Of a DNA stretch of 64,000 bases, positions 35,916 to 46,998 are shown piece after piece. The notes below the pieces were generated by a model, which was not told the origin of the DNA, did no database searches, and saw nothing but the letters and a program-made list of their open reading frames with translations. Made by a program: the position numbers and the translations under genes. Source of the stretch: Actinomucor elegans (taxonomy: Eukaryota; Mucoromycota; Mucoromycetes; Mucorales; Mucoraceae); NCBI GenBank assembly GCA_026027325.1, contig JAMSLZ010000009.1:1240001-1304000 (forward strand), in the 5' to 3' direction. Each line of letters begins with the position of its first letter. Position 1 is the stretch's first letter.

Positions 35916-37511
35916 ATGACTATTCCTAACAACACTATTACTCCACGCCCTTTTTATCGATATATTTATACCCATGCCAAAGATACATTCTATGACACCC
36001 AAGAAGAATCTGATAATGACACAGTTGATGGTGCCCAAGAAGGATCTGACGATGACTTATTTTATAGTGCCCAAGAAGAGTCTGACGATGACATCTTTTA
36101 TGAAGCCCAAGAAGAGCTCAATAATGACAATAGCGAACAAGATGAGCCAACCCAGGTAATTAATTCCAAGCGAAAAATAAAACATGATGATAATGATGGT
36201 GATGACGATGGCTTTACCGAAGTTAAAACTGCAAAAGAACCCAAGTTCTCTCATAAACAAGGCTCAGATATAAAACCCTATACTTCTGGGATTGACATTG
36301 TTCCAGTTTTGCCCATCATTGTGCCTAAGCGCAAAGTTCACTTGTATGCCGAAAAAATACGTCACTACAAGCGTAATCTGGAAGACCTCGGTCGAGAGGC
36401 TTCTTCTTCTACTTCAGAAAACAAGAATATTAAAACTACTGCCTTGACCTCCACCATCGTTAACGGGGATAGCACTGCCACCGTGTCAACTGCAGCCGCA
36501 TCCGCTTCCAATATAGCCACATCTATTTCCAACACAGCCGCACCCAGATCTACTTCCAGCGCCGATCTCGTCGCCACCATTAATACTATAACTGAGCAAG
36601 ACCAAGTTAAAGTAGCCATGATGAATACTAGCAACCTACTTACAGAAAATGAACGGAATGATCCTCTACAAGTAGCCGAACACGTTAGTGAAATATTTAG
36701 TCATTTATGTGAATCAGAATTAGCGACCATGGCTGACCCTCTGTATGTTTTCAGCATGCAAAATGGTGAACTAACTTGGGAAGATCGCGCTGCATATATC
36801 GAGACTATGATTATAATCCAGCATCAGTATGGACTCTTACTGGAAACAGTATATTTGGCCGTTAATATCTTTGATCGATTCTTGTCTTTACAAAAAATAG
36901 AGAAACGTGAAGCAAGACCATTCTGTATAGTTGCACTGTTTTTTGCTATGAAATTTGAAGAAAAAAGACCATCAACAATTGAAGAAGTGGTACTCCCTTC
37001 CAAGTACGAGTTTATCGAAATAGCCAACATCAGTAAAGAAGAGTTCGTCGAGAAGCAGATTAACATGTTCTATACATTGCAGGGTCGCCTTTGTTACGCC
37101 AATCCTTTTAACTTCCTAGATCGCCTTTGTATAAAACAAATGGACTGTACAGCAGGAACACTAGTTGTATCTACGTTTCTTACTTATATGACCTTACTTG
37201 AGCCTGCTTTCATTAGCGTTAGGCCTTCAAAAATTGCTGCTGCAGCAGTTTGTTTTGCCAAAGAAATGGAAGAAAGCGGATGGCATTCTTCACTTGTTGA
37301 ATTCTCTGGCTATTCTCTAAAAGACCTTCAGCCTGTGGTGAATTTGATGAAACATTGTCTGCGCAAACCATGGGAATACGCTGCCTTTTTTGAAGTGTGG
37401 GACACAAAAGAATGCTTGCAGACCACTCAGTGGGTATTTGACTGGATCGATCGACAGCCTGATGAAGCTGCTGAAGCAACACAACCCGTATCAGATATAT
37501 CATTTGAATAA
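35916..37511 (+). CDS. Cyclin (B-type-like)
   Basis: A single 531-codon exon. The N-terminal region (about residues 27-72) has four imperfect acidic repeats of the form AQEESDDDxFY, followed by a basic stretch and a Ser/Thr/Ala-rich linker. The cyclin box spans about 255-385: MADPLYVFSMQNGELTWEDRAAYIETM, LETVYLAVNIFDRFLS and KFEEKRPSTIEEVV. This matches the MRAILVDWL/LHLAVNxxDRFLS/KYEE pattern of mitotic (A/B-type) cyclins, with substitutions in the first helix. The C-terminal cyclin fold runs from about 390 to 510. The expected role is binding and activating a cyclin-dependent kinase in the cell cycle. I see no clear destruction box (RxxLxxI), although RRYK-type basic residues occur near 145-155. 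Intronless, unlike most genes here. Confidence 0.88.
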   Translation: MTIPNNTITPRPFYRYIYTHAKDTFYDTQEESDNDTVDGAQEGSDDDLFYSAQEESDDDIFYEAQEELNNDNSEQDEPTQVINSKRKIKHDDNDGDDDGFTEVKTAKEPKFSHKQGSDIKPYTSGIDIVPVLPIIVPKRKVHLYAEKIRHYKRNLEDLGREASSSTSENKNIKTTALTSTIVNGDSTATVSTAAASASNIATSISNTAAPRSTSSADLVATINTITEQDQVKVAMMNTSNLLTENERNDPLQVAEHVSEIFSHLCESELATMADPLYVFSMQNGELTWEDRAAYIETMIIIQHQYGLLLETVYLAVNIFDRFLSLQKIEKREARPFCIVALFFAMKFEEKRPSTIEEVVLPSKYEFIEIANISKEEFVEKQINMFYTLQGRLCYANPFNFLDRLCIKQMDCTAGTLVVSTFLTYMTLLEPAFISVRPSKIAAAAVCFAKEMEESGWHSSLVEFSGYSLKDLQPVVNLMKHCLRKPWEYAAFFEVWDTKECLQTTQWVFDWIDRQPDEAAEATQPVSDISFE

Positions 37512-37805
37512 AATAAACTTTATGTTTGTACCTAAATTGGACCTCAGATATATTACATAACCACAGTGGCCAATCAAAAGGGTATGACATTAACGCGAGA
37601 ATGATCAAACCAATACCTGGCATGAGAAAATTGTCTATGATTCACTCGTCAAGCAAGTTGCACTTTTTTTCAATCTCGGTCTAATATCATTTTTGATAAG
37701 TAGTTTATGCTCAGAACAAGTTGAAAGAATCTAATCAAACCTTTATTTGGCTTCAATACAAGGCAGTTATTTCACTCAAAGTTTTGATAATACAGTTCAC
37801 AGCCT

Positions 37806-37854
<49 letters not shown>

Positions 37855-38116
37855 AAGTATATATAATCAAAGAACAAACGATGGTTACGCGTTTCAAACA
37901 TTAGACGCGTTATAACACCAGCTTGCACGTAAAAATAGTTTCATAGAGATGTATATATTTATTCGTGTGTTCTGCATAATTTATTTTCTAGATTTATGTA
38001 TATATTATCATGAGGGGTTGCCATATAATAAACAATAGTAGCTTATATAAAGCCAAGTAACCTTGGTCTAAAATTAATGTAAGTCTCATAATGGCGATTA
38101 CAAGCCAAAGAGAATG
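37512..38116. other. Intergenic region with long T-tract and repeat copy
   Basis: Lies between the convergent cyclin and C2H2 genes. It contains a dispersed-repeat copy at about 37671-37722 and an uninterrupted 44-base T-run at 37808-37851. Confidence 0.6.
37808..37851. repeat. 44-base poly(T) tract
   Basis: An uninterrupted run of T, one of the longest homopolymers in the window. It could be the poly(A) tail of a retroposed minus-strand sequence, but no body is recognisable. Confidence 0.9.
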
Positions 38117-39199
38117 TTATAAGGCGTTAAGTGATTGGTTTGGTACTCTTTTTGCCGAAGACGACTTGGTCATGGCCTGACAATGGTGTCTTGACCCTTT
38201 CTTTTTTTTTGCCCTAACATGTCTATCCAAAGCATCCTTTCTATTAAAGCTCTTTGAACACTGGCAAGCGAACGATTTCTCGCCTGTATGGATACGAATA
38301 TGACGATTGAGATCTTGCATTCTTCCAAATGAATTACTGCAGATATGACAAGGGAATTTTGGTCTAGAGAAGGAAGTGGAGGCAGTGGATGATGAACTAC
38401 TACTACTGAGGTCGCTGTAAAGGCTGGAAAGAGAGGATATAGTGGTAGTACTGTTGCTGCTACTAAGCATTAATGTGGAAGATGAAGGTGATGACGAAAG
38501 AGATGACTGTGTGGACAGTGATGGTGTAGGAACCAGAAGGGATGAGGCATCATCTTGATTATTATCAAGGTGTGAAAAGAAAGAATTATATGCAGTAGAT
38601 AGTTGTTGTTGCGGTAATGGATTATACAAGGTATTATTATCATTATTCGTAAGGTGCTGATGAAGGGTATAAGGAGGAGTATTTGTGGGTAATTGGGTAT
38701 TTAAGATAGTATCATAAGATTGGAAGGGGGCATCTAACAGTGGCGTGTATAGTCTGTTATTATTAATATCCCATAGTTGATTATATGATTGGCTATTATT
38801 GGTATTTAACGAAGGATTGTATGGCTGATTGTGGCCAATGGTTAATGCTGGATTGTACGGTTGGTTATTGTCAGTATTGTATGATTGATTTATGTCGATA
38901 TTTAATGTAGGGTTGTATTGCTGGTTATTCAGAACAAGATCAGTCAGTGATATGATCAAATCCGAATGGTCTGTAAATACACCATTTAATGTTTGTAAGT
39001 GGGGTTGGTAAATGATCGGTACGGATGCTGTAGTAGTATTATTTGAATCTTCAGCTAGAAATCCTTCCAGTGGGCTAGTTTGATGATGAGGTATGTTTGA
39101 GAACATGACAGGAGATGTAGTGGTAAGATCATCAGCAAGCGGCTGAATATCATTTTCTTCTATAAAAGAATACAAGGGATAGTCATTGTCGGAATACAT
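38117..39199 (-). CDS. C2H2 zinc-finger regulator with low-complexity N-terminus
   Basis: A single 360-codon exon. The first ~270 residues are Asn/Ser/Thr/Tyr-rich, with six or more NxQxYNxxL-type repeats (about 95-165) and long Ser runs. A classical finger follows: [21 protein letters not shown] (Cys-x2-Cys-x12-His-x3-His) with a TGEKSF linker. The second finger starts [19 protein letters not shown], with only one residue between the two Cys, and its last ligand is not at the standard spacing ([12 protein letters not shown] follows). Mucoralean paralogues usually have CxxC here, so the second finger is probably altered. A nuclear DNA-binding role is inferred from the family. Confidence 0.85.
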   Translation of the reverse strand: MYSDNDYPLYSFIEENDIQPLADDLTTTSPVMFSNIPHHQTSPLEGFLAEDSNNTTTASVPIIYQPHLQTLNGVFTDHSDLIISLTDLVLNNQQYNPTLNIDINQSYNTDNNQPYNPALTIGHNQPYNPSLNTNNSQSYNQLWDINNNRLYTPLLDAPFQSYDTILNTQLPTNTPPYTLHQHLTNNDNNTLYNPLPQQQLSTAYNSFFSHLDNNQDDASSLLVPTPSLSTQSSLSSSPSSSTLMLSSSNSTTTISSLSSLYSDLSSSSSSSTASTSFSRPKFPCHICSNSFGRMQDLNRHIRIHTGEKSFACQCSKSFNRKDALDRHVRAKKKKGSRHHCQAMTKSSSAKRVPNQSLNAL

Positions 39200-41684
39200 T
39201 CGGCCTTTTAGGTAAGTAGGATAGCTAAAAGAAAGAAGACATATTACAGATAGGCTTTTTTTTTATACTTTCAGAATAGCCATTGTGTAATTCTCGAATT
39301 CTGTCGCACAAAACAACACTCGAGAAGGAGGCTTAACAGTTTTTTTTTTATTAATGTTATAAATAACTCTGTGTTTGCTCAGCAGCCGTTAGTGCTTTCT
39401 TCAGATTGTAGTGGATAGTAGTATTGATTCTGAAAGATATTGAATATACATACATATAATGATGGTTGTTTATCCCCAAAATTTTATTGGAGGCACATTT
39501 CCATGTATCATCTGGTATGAGTTATACGGAACAAGGTTCATATTACCCGAGTTGGTCGGAAAAGTCAAGCACAAAAAAAAAGCAATGACCTTTAATGGAG
39601 TAAAATATCCGGCGACACCCATTCTGGAATGATTTGAATTTATGAAACTGTTTAACAGTATGTTGCGCAGTATATAGAGGAATGATACGTAGAATAAGAA
39701 TTCGTAATTCTCTTGAATAAACAAACAGGCTTCAACCAAACCTCATGGTTTGATCATCTAACCATTTATTATGAAGTTGGGCTTGGAAACTTTTTGATTT
39801 TTGATTTAGGCAATTACAAAATATCCTACTATAGAGATTCTCTTGCCTAGGCAGCACGTTTTTGTGCAGATCTACAGGGCATAGCTTAATTCTTATATAG
39901 AAAGCGTAACCTTTCTTTTTTTCTTTTTACTTTTTCTTTTTAATTTTTTTTTTCTGAGGCACCTTCGTCGATGATGCACAGACGCAACTTTGGGTTTTTA
40001 GAACAAAACACGAAAGATCTGGATGCGTATATAAAAAAGTATGATATCAAAATACAAAAAAAAACGTCGGCTGCATAAAATGGCACCTTTTGTTCCAATC
40101 GGCTCCCTTCCTCTTTTGCTGCGGAATCATCTTAGCTTTATATATTGACAATATCCTAGCTTCTATCTTAGCATAGATACCTGTCTTTAGGGGTAATATC
40201 ACATTATAAAATCATTTCACACTCGTCTCTGCAAATCTGTTCAGCTGAAGGATATGTATCTATTTATTTGTTTGGGTCTAACCCAAAAGAAAGGAGGCAA
40301 CTGTTGATTATTATTTGACGTGCTTAAACAGCTAGGCTCGGGTATTGTCTTGTTGATGTAAAGGTTCTTTTTTTAGCAAATGTCACTATATAAGGGCCTT
40401 CAAGGCAATATAAAAAAGTGATAATGTACGCTTATATGCCCTTGAAGGATTGGTTTACTTGAAGGAACAAAAGATACACACATTTCCTTTACTAGGCAAT
40501 GCGAAGGAACACTGTACAACCAAATCAAATATACCTTACGGCAGGGATTCATTTTTGCTCCTAACAATGCTGCATGATACAGTGGTCCTGGTACGATGAT
40601 TTGAAGATAGAATATGCCACAGTGCGATAATGAAGGGCGCACTACGGATACATAGATGGGCGCTTACTATTAGATGTAATATTTATCTTGATCCAATATT
40701 AGATAGAATGTGTTACCACTGCGTGTATATATATATATCTGACATTTTCTCGATGGATACTGCATGTTCTAATATACACTACGAAGAAAGTTACTAGTTA
40801 ATATTATTTAAGTTTATCTAACGTGTCTTGCTAGTCAGATAGTATTTCTATACATGTTCTAAATGATATGCTGAGGCCTAAATGTCATGAGCCCCGATTA
40901 ATCTAATCCCAGCTACCACTATTTTTTATAAATTGATGGAAGAATAGCTAACTTGATCTGCACATTGTTTTTATGCAGCGCTTGGTTACATTATGACGAA
41001 TATGATTAAATTAAAACTATCAATGATAATACAAGTGTCTCAGCATCCATACGATTTGCAAAATACTGCTATTGTTAAGATACATCTATTGTGTTGGCCG
41101 TTGGTGTTTGAATATACTGCTACAACTATATTATCTCTTTATTCAAAGTAGGTCAGTAATCCTTGGAAATGATATTGCCATCCACTCAACTCTCGTTAGG
41201 GCGGAGCAACTCCCATAATGAAATGCAAGCAGAGATTACTATACACTGGCATCATCTAATTTAAACGCCCGTTGATCTGAGATACACACGTCATATCATA
41301 CAATTGTGTCTATAAAAGATTTGCGGGAAAAATAGACAATACTTGTGTCATTACGTTATTACAAATTGATGCGAATAGAATGAAACATAATGATATGCCC
41401 GGGGTGCTGATTGAAAATGGATATACATACTTCTCTTACATTTTCTAAGTTTCCCTCCCTTTATATTTACATGAGACATATAAATAAAGCAGCTTCGCAA
41501 ACACACTCAGATCATACATATTCTCATTACTAAACATATCAAGAACACTCAACATAAAACCTTGTAATCATAGAAAGTTAATTCAAACATATATAAATTA
41601 CTTTTGAGTCATGTGTGCTGATGCTCCAATCGTTTTCATTGGTCTGCATCAGCCGAAACGTTCACACAAAAATTTACCTTTTGA
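39200..41684. other. Gene-free spacer
   Basis: About 2.5 kb without a supportable gene. It contains a hairpin at 40397-40448 (17-base arms, 18-base loop), T-runs near 39940-39950, and short frames (39470-39739 and 40400-40642, both minus) that I do not accept as genes. Confidence 0.55.
40397..40448. repeat. Intergenic hairpin with 17-base arms
   Basis: CCTTCAAGGCAATATAA (40397-40413) and the reverse complement of TTATATGCCCTTGAAGG (40432-40448) match except at two positions; the loop is 18 bases. Confidence 0.6.
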
Positions 41685-42329
41685 ATGAAATTACCATCTG
41701 AATTACTATATGCCATCATTAATCAATGTATTGAACAAGACCTGAAACAATGTTATTATATGATAGGTCCAGATGCGAAGCCTACAACTGCCCAGTTGGT
41801 GCTTTTGAGTCAAGTTGCATACAGCTTTATAGTCCAAAACTCGAGTTATCATCGGCTTAGGCTTTGGAAACTTCTTTGTCAGATACCGAAACAAGTGGAG
41901 CCTATCCAGTTAGCAGTTGGACATGGTGACAATTTTACTCTGTTGAAGGTGCAGGTGCAATGTGAACGTATCAGCCGAAACTATGAAAACTTTCTGGTGC
42001 TAGAGGAGCGTATGAAACGGCACTGTGAACCTAGTAAATGGATAAAGCACTGCATGTACTTGGAACATACAAAGCATATGACGAAACTGCCTTATTTCGA
42101 CATGCAGCACTTCCTTAATGACTTGCGATGTTTTACAAATCAAAATACAATGTCTATCTGGTTATGGAAAAGACGATCTCATACATTCTTTACGCTAAAT
42201 CAAACAAAAGACGCGTTTTGCGCTATTCTTGATACTCAGCAAAAGTCGCTTATGGCTTGGGATCATCAAGAAGGTTTGACGGAAGCTGTCATGCTTTACA
42301 ATACCGAACTGTTTGGAAGATTGTTATAA
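41685..42329 (+). CDS. Hypothetical F-box-like protein
   Basis: A single 214-codon exon. The first residues, MKLPSELLYAIINQCIEQDL, look like the start of an F-box (LPxELLxxI), but the following helix positions are not conserved enough to be sure. The rest is helical with aromatic and basic residues and no recognised domain. If F-box-like, it would bridge substrates to an SCF ubiquitin ligase; that is inference. The 5' leader is purine-rich and the stop is only 40-100 bases upstream of the next gene. Confidence 0.6.
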   Translation: MKLPSELLYAIINQCIEQDLKQCYYMIGPDAKPTTAQLVLLSQVAYSFIVQNSSYHRLRLWKLLCQIPKQVEPIQLAVGHGDNFTLLKVQVQCERISRNYENFLVLEERMKRHCEPSKWIKHCMYLEHTKHMTKLPYFDMQHFLNDLRCFTNQNTMSIWLWKRRSHTFFTLNQTKDAFCAILDTQQKSLMAWDHQEGLTEAVMLYNTELFGRLL

Positions 42330-42428
42330 TAAACTCCTTTTTTGTACACCCCTCCTATTAGTATATATATGGCTACCAACTCTCTCTCTCTTTTTCTCTC
42401 TTTCTTTCTTATATACACTTATAACAAG

Positions 42429-42591
42429 ATGAACCCAGCCAACAATAGTATTGCTTTGCCAGTGAACCATATCACGCATAAATGCTGTACCTGTGGTTCG
42501 TTTTCACATAAAACAAGGTATATATGGAATGACAAAGTGTCAATCACCGCTAATCATTTTGTATAGGGACTGTCCAAAATTGTACCACTAG
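42429..42591 (+). CDS. Tiny single zinc-knuckle (CCHC) protein
   Basis: Two exons, 42429-42517 and 42567-42591, joined by a 49-nt intron (GTATAT...TATAG, phase 2), encode only 37 residues. The splice completes the motif CCTCGSFSHKTRDC, i.e. Cys-x2-Cys-x4-His-x4-Cys, a CCHC zinc knuckle as in nucleic-acid-binding proteins. The last Cys comes from the second exon. An in-frame ATG at 42369 would add 20 residues, but those are encoded by a CT-repeat leader and form a hydrophobic stretch, so 42429 is preferred. It could bind single-stranded RNA or DNA; the size is far below known knuckle proteins. Confidence 0.6.
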
Positions 42592-42690
42592 ACCTCGAAT
42601 TTCATTGTTATCTATACTACTATATATTATACAAACCCTATTATTATATACTTTTTTTAATACATACTTCTTTGCCATATACAGTTGATA

Positions 42691-44423
42691 TTGTGGATTT
42701 TGGCGGTTCATAACAAGTGATTGTCGGTTACAAAAAAAGTAATTGTCGGTTATTAAAAATATCTATCAAGAAACAAGATATAATTTGTCAGTTGGTGCCA
42801 AAAAATTATTGTTCAAGCAGAAGTGATGTCTGATATTTTCCCTCTTTGACACGATGGAGAATACCTGAACAGGGGTCACAGACCCTAATATTGCGCTGAA
42901 ACAGCAAAAAGTCAACAGAGCTACTTGACTCTAATCCTGCTGAAAAAAGTGTTGTAGAAAGGAAAGATAAGCAATCAAAGACTACTGAATATCTAAGCAT
43001 GAAAATACAGGAGTTTACATTACTTATACGGACAAACAAAGAGAAAAGTTTATAAAATGATTGAAAGTTCGCAGGAGAAAGGGAATGCCACCAAGTTCAT
43101 CAAAGAACTCATAATCAACTAGCGTACTGCTGAAAGATGGTAGCAAGCCTATGGAAAGACTGGGGATGCGCTTTACAAAGAACCAAAGAGCAATAGTAGT
43201 CCAAAAACTATCATTTATGCTGGCCACGAAGACTAATATCAACAAGTTGATTACTTCTGATCATCAGCTTTTTGTTGAAAACATTATAGATGAGATGACT
43301 GAGAAATTCCAAGGCTTTTCCATATCAATATTACAGCTCAATCATTATTTGAAAAATACTATGCAGATTATTGTAAAAAAAAAAAACCATTTTGAAGCAA
43401 AAGCAAGAAATTATATGGGCAATCTACAGATAAGTTTTGAGTGGTCCATGAACTGGAAGGACACAAATTGGGACTATATAAGAAAATTGTGTATTCATCG
43501 ATAAAGCCGGATTCTATATCAACATGAGGAACAACTGGGTTAGATCAGCACTTGGAATGCCTGCTGTAGTAAAGATCCCAAAAACAAGAGTAGCCTCTTG
43601 CTCAATTATCGGTGCTATACATTCGTCTAGCGTGTTTTGTGTTGTTTTAAAGAAGACTCCTCCTATACATGCAACAGAAACTGCTGCTAAGAAGAAGAAG
43701 AAAAAGGGTAACAGCAGAAAGAAAAGGGCTGCAGCTAAGATCAACGGCAACGAAGCTACTCCGGAGGATGACGCCACTGTAACTGATGTGAAACCAGTGG
43801 CAAAAGGAACAACAGATACTCACTTTATTAAGTTTATCAGTGAGCTTCTTAATATAATGGATTAGAATGAGTCTTTGAGGAGCAGTTATTTAATGATGGA
43901 CAATGCTAATATTCATAAATCAATACCAATGGTATGAAAAATCGAAGATAGAGGTTATAGAGTAATGTACCTGCTTCCTTATTTATCTGAGCTGAGCCCC
44001 ACTAAGCAGTTCTGGTCTTTAGTGAAAGGGAAGATAAAACCCAGCCGCTTAACGACAGAAAAAGCGTTATCGTCCAGGGTTGTTGACGCTTGTAATGATC
44101 GTGTTAATGATCTTAATGGCTTATGCAGCCACTTCAAACGTCAAATTATAAATAGTTGTGCTTGAACTCTGTTCTAAGCATTTCATTGAATAAAGTAGCT
44201 ACTACCTTTAACTTCAATCCTACGACAAGTTCCAAGCGCTAAAACACCATGTAATTATATTAAGTGGTGTATTATGAAGTGTGATGGACTAAGTTTTATG
44301 GTAATCGACAAACAATTTTTACTTAAACAATTTGTTTTGGCAATAACGGACAAATTAAATCTTGTCTCGACAAATATTTAATAAACAACAATTACTTTTT
44401 TTATGAACCGGCAAAATCCACCA
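42691..44423. mobile_element. Decayed Tc1/mariner-type transposon with long terminal inverted repeats
   Basis: The element is bounded by TA on each side (42689-42690 and 44424-44425). The left end and the reverse complement of the right end share GTGGATTTTG then CGGTTCATAA within the first ~25 bases. They go on to share AAAAAAAGTAATTG, then a CAAGAT-TAATTTGTC stretch, then a TTGCC/GTGCC AAAAAA stretch. That gives inverted repeats of roughly 110-120 bases with internal differences. It encloses a broken transposase on the plus strand. The size is 1,733 bases. Confidence 0.85.
43151..44165 (+). pseudogene. Transposase of the Tc1/mariner-type element, broken
   Basis: Three plus-strand blocks (43151-43504, 43524-43865, 43965-44165) in two reading frames are separated by stops and at least one frameshift near 43490-43505. 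The first holds a helix-turn-helix-like region (KTNINKLITSDHQLFVENIIDEM). The second has FIDKAGFYINM, where the family has FVDExGF, so the catalytic Asp is present but the neighbouring residue is changed. The third shows a decayed YxPExxPxxQFW end (LSELSPTKQFW). The element cannot make its own transposase. Confidence 0.82.
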
Positions 44424-44610
44424 TACATACCGTATAATTCTTTATCATATTATCTTTCCTTTACATGCAAATGTCAAACATACAAACTATTTCCCCATGA
44501 TTATATCTCAAAATACAAACAAATAAAGAGTCGTCATGATTACGGTACATTTTTATTCAGCAAATGACGATCAAATGGATTTTTATTGCAGATCCATTTT
44601 GTCAAATGCT

Positions 44611-46901
44611 TTAATGCTTTTGTAACTCCTTCTTCACGTTTTCTGCTTTCACGGTTAGTCTATTATGCGTTTTTTTTACCCGTGTTAAGAACGGTTCAAT
44701 TTGTTTTCGCACTTCAGCCCTTGTTCTGTCTATAACAGTAGACAATTCCTTTAACCTGCATAAAAAATCAGATACACGCTCAAACAAGTATCTAAACTTA
44801 CTTTTCTTGTGTTTTAAACAGCTCTTCTTTAGTCTCTAATAATGTTTTTCTTGCTTGCGATTTTCTCTTGTCTATTGCCCTTTCGTGTTTATCTACTAGT
44901 GCGTTGTGCTGTTTCATTTCCTTGATAAATATCTAATCAACGCGTAAGCAAACTAAACTGTAGTCATGCATATCAACCTACACTGTGCTGCTCGTCATAG
45001 GAACGCTTAATATCAGCCACTACATTTTCATAAAACTCTATCTCTTTCTGCTGTTGTTCCATAAGAATGCCGATCTCTTCTACTTTGGATCTTAGTGTGT
45101 ATGTTTCGTCAGTGACCTTGCGAAGTTCACTCTGTATCTTTTTTTGGAATGATTCCAAAACAGGCTACAAAATCACTTAAGTATAAACCGGAGTCTTTTT
45201 TTTTTAATATTAATATTACCAGTATATCGGATTCAATGTCTACTCCACATATTTCTTTTGCTGTTGCGCCATCAGGATTATAACGAATAACAATATCTTT
45301 GCCTTCAAGTATAGTCGAGGGTATATCTTTTACTTTTAAATTGTAATGCTCAATCTCCCTGCCAAGCTATACATAACACGTTAGATCAGATCAATCAACC
45401 CTACATGCACGGTACCTGCTGCTTCATCTGGATCAACTTGTCATTCTTTTCTTTCAAGCTCTTCTTTGCTTCTTCCATTGCAGCTGATTTATTGGCATAC
45501 TCTGTCTGTATTTGATTATGTTTTTCGTACAATTCTCCAAGTTCTTTTGGTGATATTCCCTTTTCTGTAAGTTTAGTCTGGATCTGTGCTTTCTCGGCTT
45601 CTAATGATGCTATTTCCCTATTCAATCTTGCTTGATCTTCTTTCACTCTAGCATTCAGTATCTCATATTTTTCATTCTTCTTTAGCCTTAGGTCTAGGAA
45701 CTCTTGATGTTTACTAGTGTCCTTTGCTAGATCTTGACTCTTCTTTTTCAGCCTTGCTAAAACGCTCTACAAACACATGTTAGAAGCAGTAACTTGTCAT
45801 ATACACATACGTATTTACGCCTGTAGATTGAGCTTCTTCGATTTGTTCCTTAAGTTCTTTATTCCTTGCAGTCAATTTTTCAACCTCGGCTATATTTGAC
45901 TCATTGGCGACATCTACATAATGATAATTAAGTAGTGTGTCAACCATATCTACGTCTTTTTTTTTTTTTTTCCCAAATTACCAAACACTTCTTTCAGTTC
46001 TTGATTCGGCTCATTATAATCATCGGATCCATTCATATAGACATGATAAGTAGCTAAAGCATATTCATGAAACAAGATACTTAATCCATCTTGTCCATTG
46101 ACACTTGGTAATGATTCTTCCTCTTCTTCTGGCTCAGGAATGATGTCCTTGGCCTTGCAGCATTCTACCAGCCAATGCAGTATACCAAAGAACTGAGGAT
46201 TTGAATGCAATGCACCGATTGACAAGAACGATTTTGCACTTATTGTTTCTACCAAAGCATAGTTTAAAAAACGCAGTATTTCCATTGCATCCTCTTCAAA
46301 CTTGCGCTTATATCTATGGCTGGGCATTAAACGAGCAACAAGATGCTTAAAGATTGCCTCAAAGTTCTTATTTGATAACGCACGAATGTTTTGCGGTGGT
46401 GGAGTGCCTTTATAGTTTGTCTCTTGCAAATAGTCTGTTATATTTCGCAAGTAACGTCGTTGTACCTCAGGGTCTTTGACATTGCGTGGATCGGTAACAA
46501 GTTTTTTGGGTGCGTGTTTTTCGTTTCGTTGCAATCGCTCCAGTGCAGATAAATTACTATGTCGTTGGGATCGTTGATGAGGACGGGCGAATGATTCCCT
46601 ATCAAAATGTCAGGTACGAAATAAATTAAAAAGCTGCTCATATATACCTTGTTCCTTGCGATTGAGAAGGTTGTAATGACTGGGTGAATTGCATCAATGA
46701 AGCTGCTGCATTTGCTGTTTGTTCTAAAGTCATTCTTTGTGGAGCAAGGGCATTATTACTGTCTATAACTGGTGATGTACGTCGAGTGTTTGCTTTTTTT
46801 GAGGTAGATGTTGGTTTGAAAAGCATAGAGGAAGAACGTTTTCGAGTACTTGACTCTGCATTCAATGAAGAAGCAGCACCAGGCACTCTTCTTGGATGCA
46901 T
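44611..46901 (-). CDS. NDC80: Kinetochore protein NDC80 (HEC1)
   Basis: Eight exons (46648-46901, 45982-46598, 45819-45913, 45416-45766, 45220-45366, 44982-45164, 44802-44932, 44611-44755) with introns of 46-68 nt encode 640 residues, the usual NDC80 length. The unstructured basic N-terminus (MHPRRVPG..., Ser/Thr-rich) precedes the calponin-homology domain (about residues 122-250: DPRNVKDPEVQRRYLRNITDYL, LSIGALHSNPQFFGILHWLVE). The rest is long coiled coil to the C-terminus, where the protein binds NUF2 and the SPC24/25 dimer. It links spindle microtubules to kinetochores. An alternative start at 46973 is in frame; a T-rich tract ending AG at 46915 suggests a 5' leader intron. MluI-type and E2F-like sites lie upstream. 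Confidence 0.93.
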
Positions 46902-46992
46902 TTTGGAGCTATGTCTGTTAAAAAAAAATGGGTGAAAAACAGTAGCAACAGATTTTGCATTAACACGGTCCATTTCAACAGCACGTCACAAA

Positions 46993-46998
46993 ACGCGT
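46993..46998 (-). promoter_or_regulatory. MluI cell-cycle box (MCB) upstream of NDC80
   Basis: ACGCGT, the binding site of MBF-type G1/S factors in fungi, lies ~92 bases upstream of the ATG at 46901. A TTTCGCGA site (47034-47041), E2F-like, lies a further 36 bases upstream. Such sites fit a gene transcribed periodically in the cell cycle. The factors themselves are not in the window. Confidence 0.45.

Noticed and set aside
39470..39739. 89-codon hydrophobic minus-strand frame
   Set aside because: Composition is AT-driven, with no domain, splice partner or promoter.
43514..43777. Leu/Phe-rich minus-strand frame
   Set aside because: It is the antisense of the Lys-rich part of the broken transposase.
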